Source: Vibrio zhugei (GTDB taxonomy: Bacteria > Pseudomonadota > Gammaproteobacteria > Enterobacterales > Vibrionaceae). Taken from it: a stretch of DNA of 64,000 nucleotides. A program made the translations under genes and the position numbers. Position 1 is the stretch's first letter. The number at the start of each line of letters is the position of its first letter. The stretch lies in contig NZ_CP033077.1 of assembly GCF_003716875.1 (NCBI RefSeq), forward strand, positions 992,001-1,056,000, read 5' to 3'. The notes beneath the pieces were generated by a model that saw nothing but the letters and a program-made list of their open reading frames with translations, searched no databases and had not been told where the DNA came from. This document shows, piece by piece, positions 1 through 8,258 of this stretch.

Positions 1-1
1 C

Positions 2-121
2 GTGATGGACAATATGCCACCATTACCCTCTGTGGATATTGTGATGTTAGTGGGCGCTGTGCCCCATCCACTCTTATCGCCAGAACGCTTGCAGATAATC
101 AGTGAAAAACTTTCACTGTAG
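2..121 (+). CDS. C-terminal end of an upstream gene, possibly a LysR-type regulator
   Basis: An open frame enters from the left edge and stops at a TAG after 39 residues. Its composition (hydrophobic beta-like stretch followed by a short helix ending LQIISEKLSL) looks like real protein and resembles the tail of a LysR effector domain, but it is too short for a firm assignment. The 281 bases between it and the next gene hold no recognisable gene or clear terminator. Confidence 0.3.
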   Translation: MMDNMPPLPSVDIVMLVGAVPHPLLSPERLQIISEKLSL

Positions 122-402
122 CGTGTCAGTTCAATCCGCTCGAAAAGATGAAGCTATGGGTCACCGAGACCGGTTATTGAAAGGAAAAAGGGGCTAACGG
201 ATTGGGAATTTGGAAATATCTTATATCCGTCACTATGCTATGATTATGAAACACTTACAGGTTAGAGCAGCATCAATATTATGAGCGATGAATAGGGAAT
301 GACCTGTCATGTCCCGAAGGCCACAAGGCAAGGGAAGACAGCCTATTCATGGAATAACGTAATGGTGGTGATGGATCGACTTAGATCGTAAAGAGGATAG
401 AA

Positions 403-1260
403 ATGGAAACGCTCATTGCACTATATAATACGCATCAGGATCTCATTATTCAGATCGCGCAAAATGCTTTATTAACGATATTGGTTCTAATCGTGGCGTC
501 TTTTGTCTCGAAAATGATTTCAAAGGGGGTGAACCGAGGAGTGACTAAACTCAGCGGTGGTGATGAAATTGTGGCTCGCTTATTAGCGAAAACCGCCGGA
601 TACACGGTTTATTTAGTCGGAATCGTCGTCATCCTCGATTTATTTGGGGTGAATACGGCGAGTTTAATTGCGCTTGTTGGTGCTGCCGGCTTGGCGATTG
701 GTCTTGCCTTAAAAGATACGCTGAGCAATATTGCGGCAGGCATCATGCTCTTATTTTTAAAACCGATAAAAAAAGGCGAGTTTGTCGAGTTTGGCAGCTA
801 TGCGGGAACGGTCGCGGATATCGGTTTATTTAATTCGATTTTTGAAACGGCGGATGGCATTTATATTTCTAGCCCCAATCAAACGATTTGGAACTCCACC
901 ATTAAAAACTATACGCGTAATGGCAAGCGTCGTATGGATATTACGGTGGGAATCTCTTACGACGATTCGGTGGATGAAGGGTTGCAAGTCTTGCGTGATT
1001 TAGCGTTTGCCCAAGAGCATTTGATCAAAGAGCCGGAACCACAAGTGATTGTGCATACCTTGGCAGACAGTTCTGTCAATTTGCAATTGCGTGCTTGGTG
1101 CCCACGAGAAAAATATTGGGAAACCTACTGGAATATTCAACGCCAAGTTAAGCGACGCATTGAAGACGCTGGTCTATCCATCCCGTATCCACAGCGTGAT
1201 TTGCACTTGATTTATAAAGACAAAGAGGCTGTTGCAGAGGTTAAGCCTGCGGAGCATTAA
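403..1260 (+). CDS. mscS: small-conductance mechanosensitive channel, MscS family
   Basis: This 285-residue protein has the same length and layout as E. coli MscS (286 residues). It has an N-terminal membrane region, then the pore-lining TM3 helix rich in Gly and Ala (around residues 85-115, with AGLAIGLALKDTLSNIAAG), then the cytoplasmic beta domain and the C-terminal vestibule ending with a PYPQRDLHL-type motif. The family forms heptameric inner-membrane valves that release solutes on hypo-osmotic shock. The start follows an AAGAGG ribosome binding site at 391-396. The gene appears monocistronic and is closed by a rho-independent terminator. A second, longer MscS-family channel lies near 36 kb. 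Confidence 0.9.
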   Translation: METLIALYNTHQDLIIQIAQNALLTILVLIVASFVSKMISKGVNRGVTKLSGGDEIVARLLAKTAGYTVYLVGIVVILDLFGVNTASLIALVGAAGLAIGLALKDTLSNIAAGIMLLFLKPIKKGEFVEFGSYAGTVADIGLFNSIFETADGIYISSPNQTIWNSTIKNYTRNGKRRMDITVGISYDDSVDEGLQVLRDLAFAQEHLIKEPEPQVIVHTLADSSVNLQLRAWCPREKYWETYWNIQRQVKRRIEDAGLSIPYPQRDLHLIYKDKEAVAEVKPAEH

Positions 1261-1299
1261 TGCAGCATCGTTGATTGTAGTAGAGCATCACAGGGTATA

Positions 1300-1326
1300 A
1301 AGGACGTAGTCATACGTCCTTTTTTA
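1300..1326 (+). terminator. rho-independent terminator after mscS
   Basis: Perfect 8-bp stem AGGACGTA/TACGTCCT with a 4-base loop followed by six T residues. Confidence 0.85.
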
Positions 1327-1468
1327 TTGGGGGTAGAAGGAGAATCGTTCACAGCGTGGCGGCGCTTCAATCCTAGGAATTCACAGAAATTTGACGCGAT
1401 GTTGTTATGGAAAGAAGGGCTTCGCTTTATTGTCTAAACGGTCAATACCACCATGAAAGGAGTGAAGT

Positions 1469-1690
1469 ATGAAATTATCGATTTTGGCACTTGCCGTCGC
1501 ATTCTTTGTCACCGGGTGTTCGAATACTTGGAATGGGATGAAAGACGATTCATCTAAAGCGTATCATGAGACGAAACAAGCGATTCATGAAGCGACGGCG
1601 GATGATGACGCCCCCGCGGATAACCATAACGCCCCCACGGATAATCAGAACGTGCCAGCAGATGATCAGACTGCGCCAGTCAATGATTAA
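1469..1690 (+). CDS. small secreted lipoprotein, entericidin-like in size
   Basis: This 73-residue protein has a lipoprotein signal: a short hydrophobic stretch ending in the lipobox VTGC with the acylated Cys at residue 17. The mature part has a helical segment followed by a tail of three imperfect acidic repeats rich in Asp, Asn, Ala and Pro (about residues 46-73). AAGGAG lies just before the ATG. Size and layout recall the entericidin lipoproteins, but the repeat tail is not typical of them, so function is unassigned. Short reading frames in other phases are by-products of the repeats. Confidence 0.65.
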   Translation: MKLSILALAVAFFVTGCSNTWNGMKDDSSKAYHETKQAIHEATADDDAPADNHNAPTDNQNVPADDQTAPVND

Positions 1691-1706
1691 TACGACCTTA
1701 GCAGGT

Positions 1707-1749
1707 ACGCATCGGCCCCTACCATCAATCATGGTAGGGGCCGATGCGT
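1707..1749. repeat. long perfect inverted repeat without a T tract
   Basis: Two 19-base arms match perfectly (outer part ACGCATCGGCCCC) around the 5-base loop CAATC. It lies between the lipoprotein gene and the convergent dbpA. There is no T run on either side, so it is either an atypical bidirectional terminator or a repeated palindrome. A hairpin with the same outer sequence (CATCGGCCC) follows the dat gene near 35.5 kb. Confidence 0.8.
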
Positions 1750-1795
1750 GTGGATAGAGACACAATAGACTCGTCGCTCTTGTCGCGAGTCGGAA

Positions 1796-3196
1796 CTACG
1801 ACATAAAGCGCGCTTTAAACGATTTACCTTTCATTTTTCCTTCATTCAATTTACGCAGTGCTAATTTCGCTTGAGAACGGTGTACCGCGACATGTGCCCA
1901 AATATCATGAACTTGAATTTTACCCACATCGCTGCCTGAAAGATCGTTTCCTGCCGTTAATGCGCCAAGAATATCCCCAGGTCGCAGTTTTTGTTTCTTT
2001 CCACCTTCAATGCGAATACAGGTCATCGCGGCCTTCGCCGGCACGACTCCTTCTTCGATCGTCGGCAATTTGGCCAGTGATTGTGGGCCAAATTTGTCTT
2101 CAATCAGCGATAATTTCATGTCGTCTTTAGGACCGACCAAGCTAACGGCAAGACCGTCTGCACCCGCACGGCCAGTACGGCCTACGCGGTGAACATGGGT
2201 TTCTGGATCGTGGGCCAACTGATAGTTAATCACTAAGTCTAGCGCGTCGATGTCGAGCCCGCGTGCGGCGACATCGGTTGCCACTAACACATTGATGCAT
2301 TTTAATGCGAACAGTGCCAAGGCTTGATCGCGTTCACGCTGGTCAAGGTCGCCATGCAAGGCTTTGGCATCAAAACCGATATCGGACAAATAATCCGCTA
2401 AAGCTTGTGCTTCGCGTTTGGTATTACAAAAAATCACGGCACTTTCGGGTTGATGATGGAGCAATAAGGCTTCAGTTGCATGCTCGCGGTCAGCGGCATT
2501 GTTCACTGAATAGAACGATTGTGTGATGTTGAGTTTGTCGTCAGTGTCTTCAATTTGAATGGTGACTGGCTCATTCATCATTTGACGGGCAATCTTGGCG
2601 ATGGGCTCGGGGAACGTGGCACTGAAGAGTAAGTTTTGACGCTGTGCTGGCATATAGCTGGCGATGGTATCTAAGGCTTCAGTAAAGCCCATTTCAAGCA
2701 TACGGTCCGCTTCATCAAGGATAAAGGTCGTGAGGTTATCGAGGTTGAGGCGACCTTTTTCCAAATGATCCAGTACACGACCTGGGGTACCAACGATGAT
2801 GTGCGCACCATGTTCCAGTGAGCCGATTTGTGGACCGATGGACACACCGCCACACAACGTGAGGATCTTGATGTTGTGAATACTGCGCGCAAACCGGCGC
2901 AGTTCTTTCGCCACCTGATCGGCCAATTCCCGTGTTGGGCACAACACTAAGGATTGCACGCGAAAGCGTTTTACTTCCAGTTTATTTAACAGACCCAAAC
3001 CGAAAGCGGCCGTTTTACCCGAGCCCGTTTTGGCTTGAGCGAGCACATCCTTGCCTTCAATGATCGTCGGTAACGCTGCCGCTTGGATCGGCGTCATGGT
3101 GGTAAATCCCAGATCATCTAGGGTGCTTAGCAATGAAGGCTTAAGCGCGACGGAGCGAAAAGAAGTGGTCGATTGCACAATGTTTCCTGTGGCCAT
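1796..3196 (-). CDS. dbpA: ATP-dependent RNA helicase DbpA (DEAD box)
   Basis: The 466-residue protein has the full DEAD-box core: Q motif, motif I AKTGSGKT, Ia PTRELA, Ib TPGR, motif II DEAD, motif III SAT, and motif VI HRVGRTGR. The C-terminal 75 residues form the small RNA-binding domain that in DbpA recognises hairpin 92 of 23S rRNA (IRIEGGKKQKLRPGDILGAL region). That tail separates DbpA from the other DEAD-box paralogues. In E. coli the enzyme acts in late 50S ribosomal subunit assembly. The gene is transcribed alone, convergent with the small lipoprotein gene. Confidence 0.93.
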   Translation of the reverse strand: MATGNIVQSTTSFRSVALKPSLLSTLDDLGFTTMTPIQAAALPTIIEGKDVLAQAKTGSGKTAAFGLGLLNKLEVKRFRVQSLVLCPTRELADQVAKELRRFARSIHNIKILTLCGGVSIGPQIGSLEHGAHIIVGTPGRVLDHLEKGRLNLDNLTTFILDEADRMLEMGFTEALDTIASYMPAQRQNLLFSATFPEPIAKIARQMMNEPVTIQIEDTDDKLNITQSFYSVNNAADREHATEALLLHHQPESAVIFCNTKREAQALADYLSDIGFDAKALHGDLDQRERDQALALFALKCINVLVATDVAARGLDIDALDLVINYQLAHDPETHVHRVGRTGRAGADGLAVSLVGPKDDMKLSLIEDKFGPQSLAKLPTIEEGVVPAKAAMTCIRIEGGKKQKLRPGDILGALTAGNDLSGSDVGKIQVHDIWAHVAVHRSQAKLALRKLNEGKMKGKSFKARFMS

Positions 3197-3439
3197 AAAG
3201 GCGGTTCAAAAAGAAATAAGTGGGATTGTATCAGGTAGGACAAACGGAGGATATCGCTATCTCTGGTTGAGTACGTCTTCCTATCGCGGCGTTATGAGAT
3301 ACTAATACTATAAAACTAATAGTTATAAGACATAGCAAATAGTTATGGATAATTTAAAGCAAGGTGGCGGACATTTAGAAGTGAAGCGTTATCATGCGCG
3401 CTAACTTTTTTATTCACCGTTTGAACACTAGGGAGTTGT

Positions 3440-4816
3440 ATGTCAATTTCAGCTATCGTGTCATTAGCGATATTTGTTGGCATTTTGGCCGTCATATTTC
3501 ATTTTCAGAGAAAGTCGAATACGCTTTCTCGTCTTGTTTTGATTGGCTTAGTGTTGGGGAGTTTGTTCGGCCTAGGATTACAGTATTTCCTCGGTGAAGG
3601 ACAAGCGGCGACCGAACAAGTGTTATCTTGGGTGGCCATCGCTGGTAAAGGCTATGTCGGCCTACTGAAAATGGTGATCATGCCATTGGTGCTGGTTTCC
3701 ATGATTTCTGCAGTCGTGCGTTTAGATAAAAATGGGTCACTCGGTAAAATTTCGACCTTAACGATCGGGGTGCTGCTATTTACCACCGCCATTGCCGCGG
3801 TGATTGGTATCTTCATGGCGCACTGGTTTGGTTTGACGGCGGCTGGACTCACCGAAGGGGCACGAGAAACGGCCCGTTTAGCGTCTTTGCAATCTCGCGC
3901 TTCCGTTGTTGCGGATCTGACGATCCCGCAAATGTTGGTGAGCTTTATTCCGACGAACCCATTTGCAGATCTGACTGGCGCGCGTTCAACCTCGATTATT
4001 GCCGTGGTGATCTTCGGTGTTCTGTGTGGCATTGCCGCACGTAAAGTGATGATTGAAAAAGAAGAGCTTGAAACACCGATCCGTACGTTTGTAGAGAGCT
4101 TACAAGCGGTTGTGATGCGTTTGGTGAAAATGGTTATGGCAATCACACCTTATGGTATTGCCGCGCTTATGACCAAAGTGATTGCGACATCCAGTGTGAA
4201 CGATATTCTGAAATTACTTGGCTTTATCGTTGCGTCTTACTTAGCCATCTTCTTGATGTTCCTCGTTCACGGCTTGCTTGTGTCATTGGTTGGCGTGAGC
4301 CCGAAAACCTACTTTACTCGTATCTGGCCTGTGCTGACGTTCGCGTTCAGTTCTCGTAGCTCTGCGGCGACGATTCCATTAAACGTTGAAGCGCAAATTA
4401 CCAAGCTTAACGTGCCACCTGCTATTGCTAATCTAGCGGCCTCGTTCGGTGCCACAATCGGTCAAAATGGTTGTGCAGGTATTTATCCGGCGATGCTGGC
4501 TATCATGGCGGCGCCAACCGTTGGTATTGACCCAATGAACATCCATTTCATTGGTTCGTTAATTGCGATCATTACCATCAGCTCGTTTGGTATTGCTGGC
4601 GTTGGCGGTGGGGCGACCTTTGCTGCCCTGATTGTGCTACCAGCGATGGGCTTACCTGTGACCATTGCAGCCTTGTTGATTTCTATTGAACCGTTGATTG
4701 ATATGGCACGCACGGCGCTGAATGTGTCAGGCTCGATGACGGCCGGCACATTGACCAGCCGTTTGCTGAAACAAGAGCATAATCCGGAAGTGGAAGGACA
4801 ACAACAAACGGTATAA
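3440..4816 (+). CDS. tcyP: L-cystine symporter of the TcyP type (dicarboxylate/amino acid:cation symporter family)
   Basis: This 458-residue multi-pass membrane protein has DAACS-family features: repeated hydrophobic helices, a Ser-rich re-entrant loop (FSSRSSAATIP, about residues 301-311) and a second loop near GVGGGATFAAL. Length and sequence fit E. coli TcyP (YdjN), a low-affinity cystine importer of about 463 residues, better than the glutamate or C4-dicarboxylate members. It starts after a GGGAG ribosome binding site and is followed by a terminator, so it is probably monocistronic. The exact substrate is inferred from family resemblance. Confidence 0.8.
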   Translation: MSISAIVSLAIFVGILAVIFHFQRKSNTLSRLVLIGLVLGSLFGLGLQYFLGEGQAATEQVLSWVAIAGKGYVGLLKMVIMPLVLVSMISAVVRLDKNGSLGKISTLTIGVLLFTTAIAAVIGIFMAHWFGLTAAGLTEGARETARLASLQSRASVVADLTIPQMLVSFIPTNPFADLTGARSTSIIAVVIFGVLCGIAARKVMIEKEELETPIRTFVESLQAVVMRLVKMVMAITPYGIAALMTKVIATSSVNDILKLLGFIVASYLAIFLMFLVHGLLVSLVGVSPKTYFTRIWPVLTFAFSSRSSAATIPLNVEAQITKLNVPPAIANLAASFGATIGQNGCAGIYPAMLAIMAAPTVGIDPMNIHFIGSLIAIITISSFGIAGVGGGATFAALIVLPAMGLPVTIAALLISIEPLIDMARTALNVSGSMTAGTLTSRLLKQEHNPEVEGQQQTV

Positions 4817-4835
4817 CCGTGATGATGAGTGTCGA

Positions 4836-4863
4836 AAAACGGTCAGCTTGCTGGCCGTTTTTT
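4836..4863 (+). terminator. rho-independent terminator after tcyP
   Basis: GC-rich stem AAACGGTCAGC/GCTGGCCGTTT (one G-T pair) followed by a T run. Confidence 0.85.
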
Positions 4864-5041
4864 ATGTCCGATGACCGAGCTCGGTGGGGGTATTGTGTGT
4901 TTGTTAACCGAACCTTGAATGTCTACTAATAAAAATAGCGTAAAGTGAATCGCTGGCTGTCCGCGAAAGTGTTCTCGCATTTCCTACTTAATTTGTGCCG
5001 TGTAAAAAATGATTGATCAAAGGGTCGGGAATCTATATATT

Positions 5042-5059
5042 TAGTTGCTATTACAACTA
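5042..5059. promoter_or_regulatory. candidate MarR operator upstream of the efflux operon
   Basis: Inverted repeat TAGTTG-N6-CAACTA ends 28 bases before the start of the MarR gene. Symmetry, size and position fit an autoregulatory MarR-family site. Binding is inferred. Confidence 0.5.
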
Positions 5060-5087
5060 TTGACGTGGCAACCAAAAAGGGGCGTGT

Positions 5088-5591
5088 ATGTCATATGATG
5101 CACAAGACTACGATAATTATCTGAATTTAATGGATAATATTGGATTTCTTCTTGGCCATTCTTCCAATTATAAAGATCGACTGATCGATCACGCCTTGGC
5201 GTCAGCCGACCTCATTGAAGACATTACGGCAACGCAAGCCAAAGTGCTTTTCCAAATCGATAATTTACATAATTACCGCCCTTCGGATATTGGCAAAATG
5301 CTCAATGTGGATAAGAGTAGCATCACACGCATGGTCGATCGTTTATTACTCAAAGGTCTGATCACCCGCGCTTCAGACCCCGACGATCGACGTTCTTGCT
5401 TACTCGCATTAACCGATAAAGGGTCGCTACTCATCGAACAAGCCAAACCCGTGGCATGCCGAGCACTTGAACAATTAGAGCAGGTGCTGACGGTAGAAGA
5501 GAAACAACAATTGCGTCACTGTTTACAAAAAATAGTGCTCTCAGGATTGAGTGATGATGGTATGAATACAGTATTAAGAGGTAAGAAATGA
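5088..5591 (+). CDS. MarR-family transcriptional regulator of the efflux operon
   Basis: This 167-residue protein has a winged helix-turn-helix at about residues 45-110: recognition helix in LNVDKSSITRMVDRL and the wing motif DPDDRRSCLLALTDKG typical of MarR/SlyA proteins. It is the first gene of a four-gene operon. Its stop overlaps the next start in an ATGA arrangement, so it is translated with the efflux genes. The palindrome just upstream suggests autorepression that also controls the pump. The ligand cannot be told from sequence. Confidence 0.85.
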   Translation: MSYDAQDYDNYLNLMDNIGFLLGHSSNYKDRLIDHALASADLIEDITATQAKVLFQIDNLHNYRPSDIGKMLNVDKSSITRMVDRLLLKGLITRASDPDDRRSCLLALTDKGSLLIEQAKPVACRALEQLEQVLTVEEKQQLRHCLQKIVLSGLSDDGMNTVLRGKK

Positions 5592-7054
5592 AGACGATGA
5601 TGAAGCCGTTGGCAGCCTTGGTGTCGGTCACCTTGCTGTACGGATGCGCTGCGCCTAGTGATATTAAACCGGCGAATAAGATCAACACATCTTCGGTTCT
5701 TGCACATAGCCAGCATTTAGCGGATGAATCCCTATCGCCGGCTCAATGGCCACAGCAGCAGTGGTGGACATCGCTGCATGATGCTCAATTGAATCGGTTG
5801 GTTGAGCAGGCGTTGCAATATAGTCCTACCATTCAAATGGCGAACGCGAATCTACGTAAAGCGTCGGCGTCAGTCATGGCGGCGGAAGCCGAGTTTGAAC
5901 CTCGCTTGACTGCCCAAGGTGGCATGACTCGCTCGCGATTATCGCGCTCAGAAGATCCGCTCGGTCAAGGGAGCCGTTACACCACCCTGTACAGTCTTGG
6001 CTTGAGTGGTGAGTACACGTTTGACTTGTGGGGCGGTCAGCGTGATGCATGGGAAGCGAGTGTGAATGCGCAGCATGCGGCAGAGATCGATCATCAAGCC
6101 GCAAACATTACGGTGTCGAGCAGTATTGTCAGTACTTATGTAAAATTGGCAAGTGCGTATCACCTGTTGGATCTCGCGCAAAAAGACTACGACCGTACTC
6201 ACCACATTGTCTCCATCACGCAGCGGTTGCTCGATAATGGCCTGACCTCGAAAGACCGGTTATATACCACACAAAGTAATGAAGCCTCGGCCAAACAAGA
6301 TCTGAAAAAACGTCGCCTAGCCGTCAAGCAGTTGAAAAATGCGTTGGCGACGATGATCGGTCAAGGGCCGGATGTCGCGGATTCCATTCAACGTCCGACG
6401 GTGGTGATGACCACCCAACTCGCATTGCCCAACAATCTACCTGCCAATTTGCTGGCGCACCGTCCAGATTTAGTGGCGGCCAAATGGCGAGTCGAAGCGG
6501 CCACGAAAGACATCTCTGCGGCGAAAACCAAGTTTTATCCTAACCTCAATTTAAGCGCTATGGCGGGCTTTAAAGCGGTGTTAGGGGATGCCATGTTTGC
6601 TGAGCCAAGCCGTTCTTGGCATGTGTCTCCGGCCATTTCACTGCCCATCTTTACTAAAGATTTGAAAGCTAACTACATCAGAAAAACCGCGGATTACGAT
6701 TCGGCCGTGGCTCAATACAATCGCACCTTAGTCAAAGCTTTGGGCGATGTTTCCGATACCATCATGGCATTAAAATCGGCGGATCAACAATTGGATGATG
6801 CCAAATTGAGCGTCAAGCTGGCGGAGAAAAGCTATCACATCAACGAGAGACGTTATCAATCGGGGATGGGCAGCCACTTAGATGTACTGGTGGCGGAGCA
6901 ACGGTTATTGCAGGCCGAGTCGGCCTTGGTTCGCTTGCAAAATCAGCAGCAAGAGAAACAAGTGATGCTGGTTAAAGTTTTGGGCGGCGGTTTTTATGAG
7001 CCCAGCGCATCGCATTCAGAGAATACAGAACAACAACACGTGAAGGTTAAATAA
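5588..7054 (+). CDS. outer-membrane efflux lipoprotein (OprM/NodT family)
   Basis: The 488-residue protein starts with a lipoprotein signal ending in LYGC (Cys at about residue 20). It then has the two tandem outer-membrane efflux protein repeats, including the conserved LLAHRPDL segment at the start of the second. Such proteins form a trimeric channel-tunnel from the outer membrane into the periplasm. Its place between the MarR gene and the HlyD/DHA2 pair means the operon carries its own outer-membrane exit rather than borrowing TolC. The following gene begins one base after its stop. Confidence 0.9.
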   Translation: MKTMMKPLAALVSVTLLYGCAAPSDIKPANKINTSSVLAHSQHLADESLSPAQWPQQQWWTSLHDAQLNRLVEQALQYSPTIQMANANLRKASASVMAAEAEFEPRLTAQGGMTRSRLSRSEDPLGQGSRYTTLYSLGLSGEYTFDLWGGQRDAWEASVNAQHAAEIDHQAANITVSSSIVSTYVKLASAYHLLDLAQKDYDRTHHIVSITQRLLDNGLTSKDRLYTTQSNEASAKQDLKKRRLAVKQLKNALATMIGQGPDVADSIQRPTVVMTTQLALPNNLPANLLAHRPDLVAAKWRVEAATKDISAAKTKFYPNLNLSAMAGFKAVLGDAMFAEPSRSWHVSPAISLPIFTKDLKANYIRKTADYDSAVAQYNRTLVKALGDVSDTIMALKSADQQLDDAKLSVKLAEKSYHINERRYQSGMGSHLDVLVAEQRLLQAESALVRLQNQQQEKQVMLVKVLGGGFYEPSASHSENTEQQHVKVK

Positions 7055-7055
7055 C

Positions 7056-8246
7056 ATGCAACAAGACAAACAAGAACCTACTGCTTCTAGCAATGCGCAA
7101 AAGCGCAAAAAAGGCTTAGCAGTCTTTGCCATTATCTTACTTATTATCGCCGCGTGTTCTGTTGGTTATTACGTGACGTTTGTGGAAGGGGAACAAACGA
7201 CCGAAGACGCGTATGTGGATGGTAACTTAGTACAGATCACACCAGAAATCACAGGAACGGTCACACGAATTAATGTGGAAGATGGCGACTATGTGAAAAA
7301 AGGACAGCCATTGGTGTCGTTAGACGATGCCGATGCCAATATTGCCTTTGAGCAAGCCAAAGCCAATTTGGGTCAAACCGTGCGTCAAGTTCGCGCTTTG
7401 TTTAATGACTTAGAGCAAGCCAAGGCCGTGGTGAAAAGTAAGACCATTGCATTCCATAAGGCGCAGCGTGATTATCAACGTCGTCAAAACATGGTTAAGG
7501 CTGGTGGCTTATCTCGCGAAGAATTGAGTCATGCTCGTGATGTGATGAATTCTGCGGATCAAGCTCTAGCAGCGGCCAAACAAACACTGGAATCGCGTGA
7601 AGCGGCCGTGCATAACACCACCGTCAGTGATCATCCTTTAGTGAAATCGGCGATTGCCAATGTGAAGAAAACCTTCCTCACCAAAAAGCGGACTGTGATG
7701 GTCGCGCCAGTGTCTGGATACGTTGCAAAACGCAATGTACAGGTTGGCCAACGGGTATCTCAATCCTCGAAGTTAATGACGGTTGTGCCATTGGATCAAG
7801 TGTGGGTGGATGCCAACTTTAAAGAAACCCAATTGCATGACATGCGCATTGGTCAGAAAGTCACCTTAACCTCGGATCTCTATGGTGAAGATGTTGCCTT
7901 CCACGGCACCGTACAAAGTTTGGGCATTGGTACCGGCAGTGCGTTTTCTATCTTGCCTGCTCAAAATGCCACAGGCAACTGGATCAAAGTTGTGCAGCGT
8001 TTGCCTGTTCGGATTCAATTGGATAAAGAAGAGCTTGCTAAGCACCCGTTACGCATTGGTCTGTCTATGATCGTGGATGTGCATACCGATAACCAAGACG
8101 GGCCGCTATTGTCGAAACGTAATTCTGATGACGCACGCTTTGAAACCAATGTTTATCGTCAATCCTTAGCGGGAGTGAATCGCATGATTAAGATGATCAT
8201 TGAAGACAATGATGCCGGTGCTCAGCATTATTTAGCGAAAGAGTAA
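7056..8246 (+). CDS. EmrA-like periplasmic adaptor (HlyD family)
   Basis: This 396-residue membrane-fusion protein has one N-terminal transmembrane helix (about residues 20-42), then the first biotinyl-lipoyl half (EDAYVDGNLVQITPEITGTV), a long coiled-coil hairpin (about 90-210), and the returning lipoyl half (VMVAPVSGYVAKRNVQVGQ) and beta barrel. The EDAYV motif after the membrane helix is characteristic of EmrA partners of DHA2 transporters. It should bridge the inner-membrane carrier encoded next with the outer-membrane protein encoded before it. Confidence 0.9.
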   Translation: MQQDKQEPTASSNAQKRKKGLAVFAIILLIIAACSVGYYVTFVEGEQTTEDAYVDGNLVQITPEITGTVTRINVEDGDYVKKGQPLVSLDDADANIAFEQAKANLGQTVRQVRALFNDLEQAKAVVKSKTIAFHKAQRDYQRRQNMVKAGGLSREELSHARDVMNSADQALAAAKQTLESREAAVHNTTVSDHPLVKSAIANVKKTFLTKKRTVMVAPVSGYVAKRNVQVGQRVSQSSKLMTVVPLDQVWVDANFKETQLHDMRIGQKVTLTSDLYGEDVAFHGTVQSLGIGTGSAFSILPAQNATGNWIKVVQRLPVRIQLDKEELAKHPLRIGLSMIVDVHTDNQDGPLLSKRNSDDARFETNVYRQSLAGVNRMIKMIIEDNDAGAQHYLAKE

Positions 8247-8258
8247 TAAGGGTGTGTT

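Noticed and set aside
1550..1765. Arg- and Ile-rich frames overlapping the small lipoprotein gene
   Set aside because: They are alternate-phase readings of the repeat-rich lipoprotein tail and the following hairpin.
3652..4146. 164-codon frame antisense to tcyP
   Set aside because: Shadow of the symporter coding sequence with no start signal.
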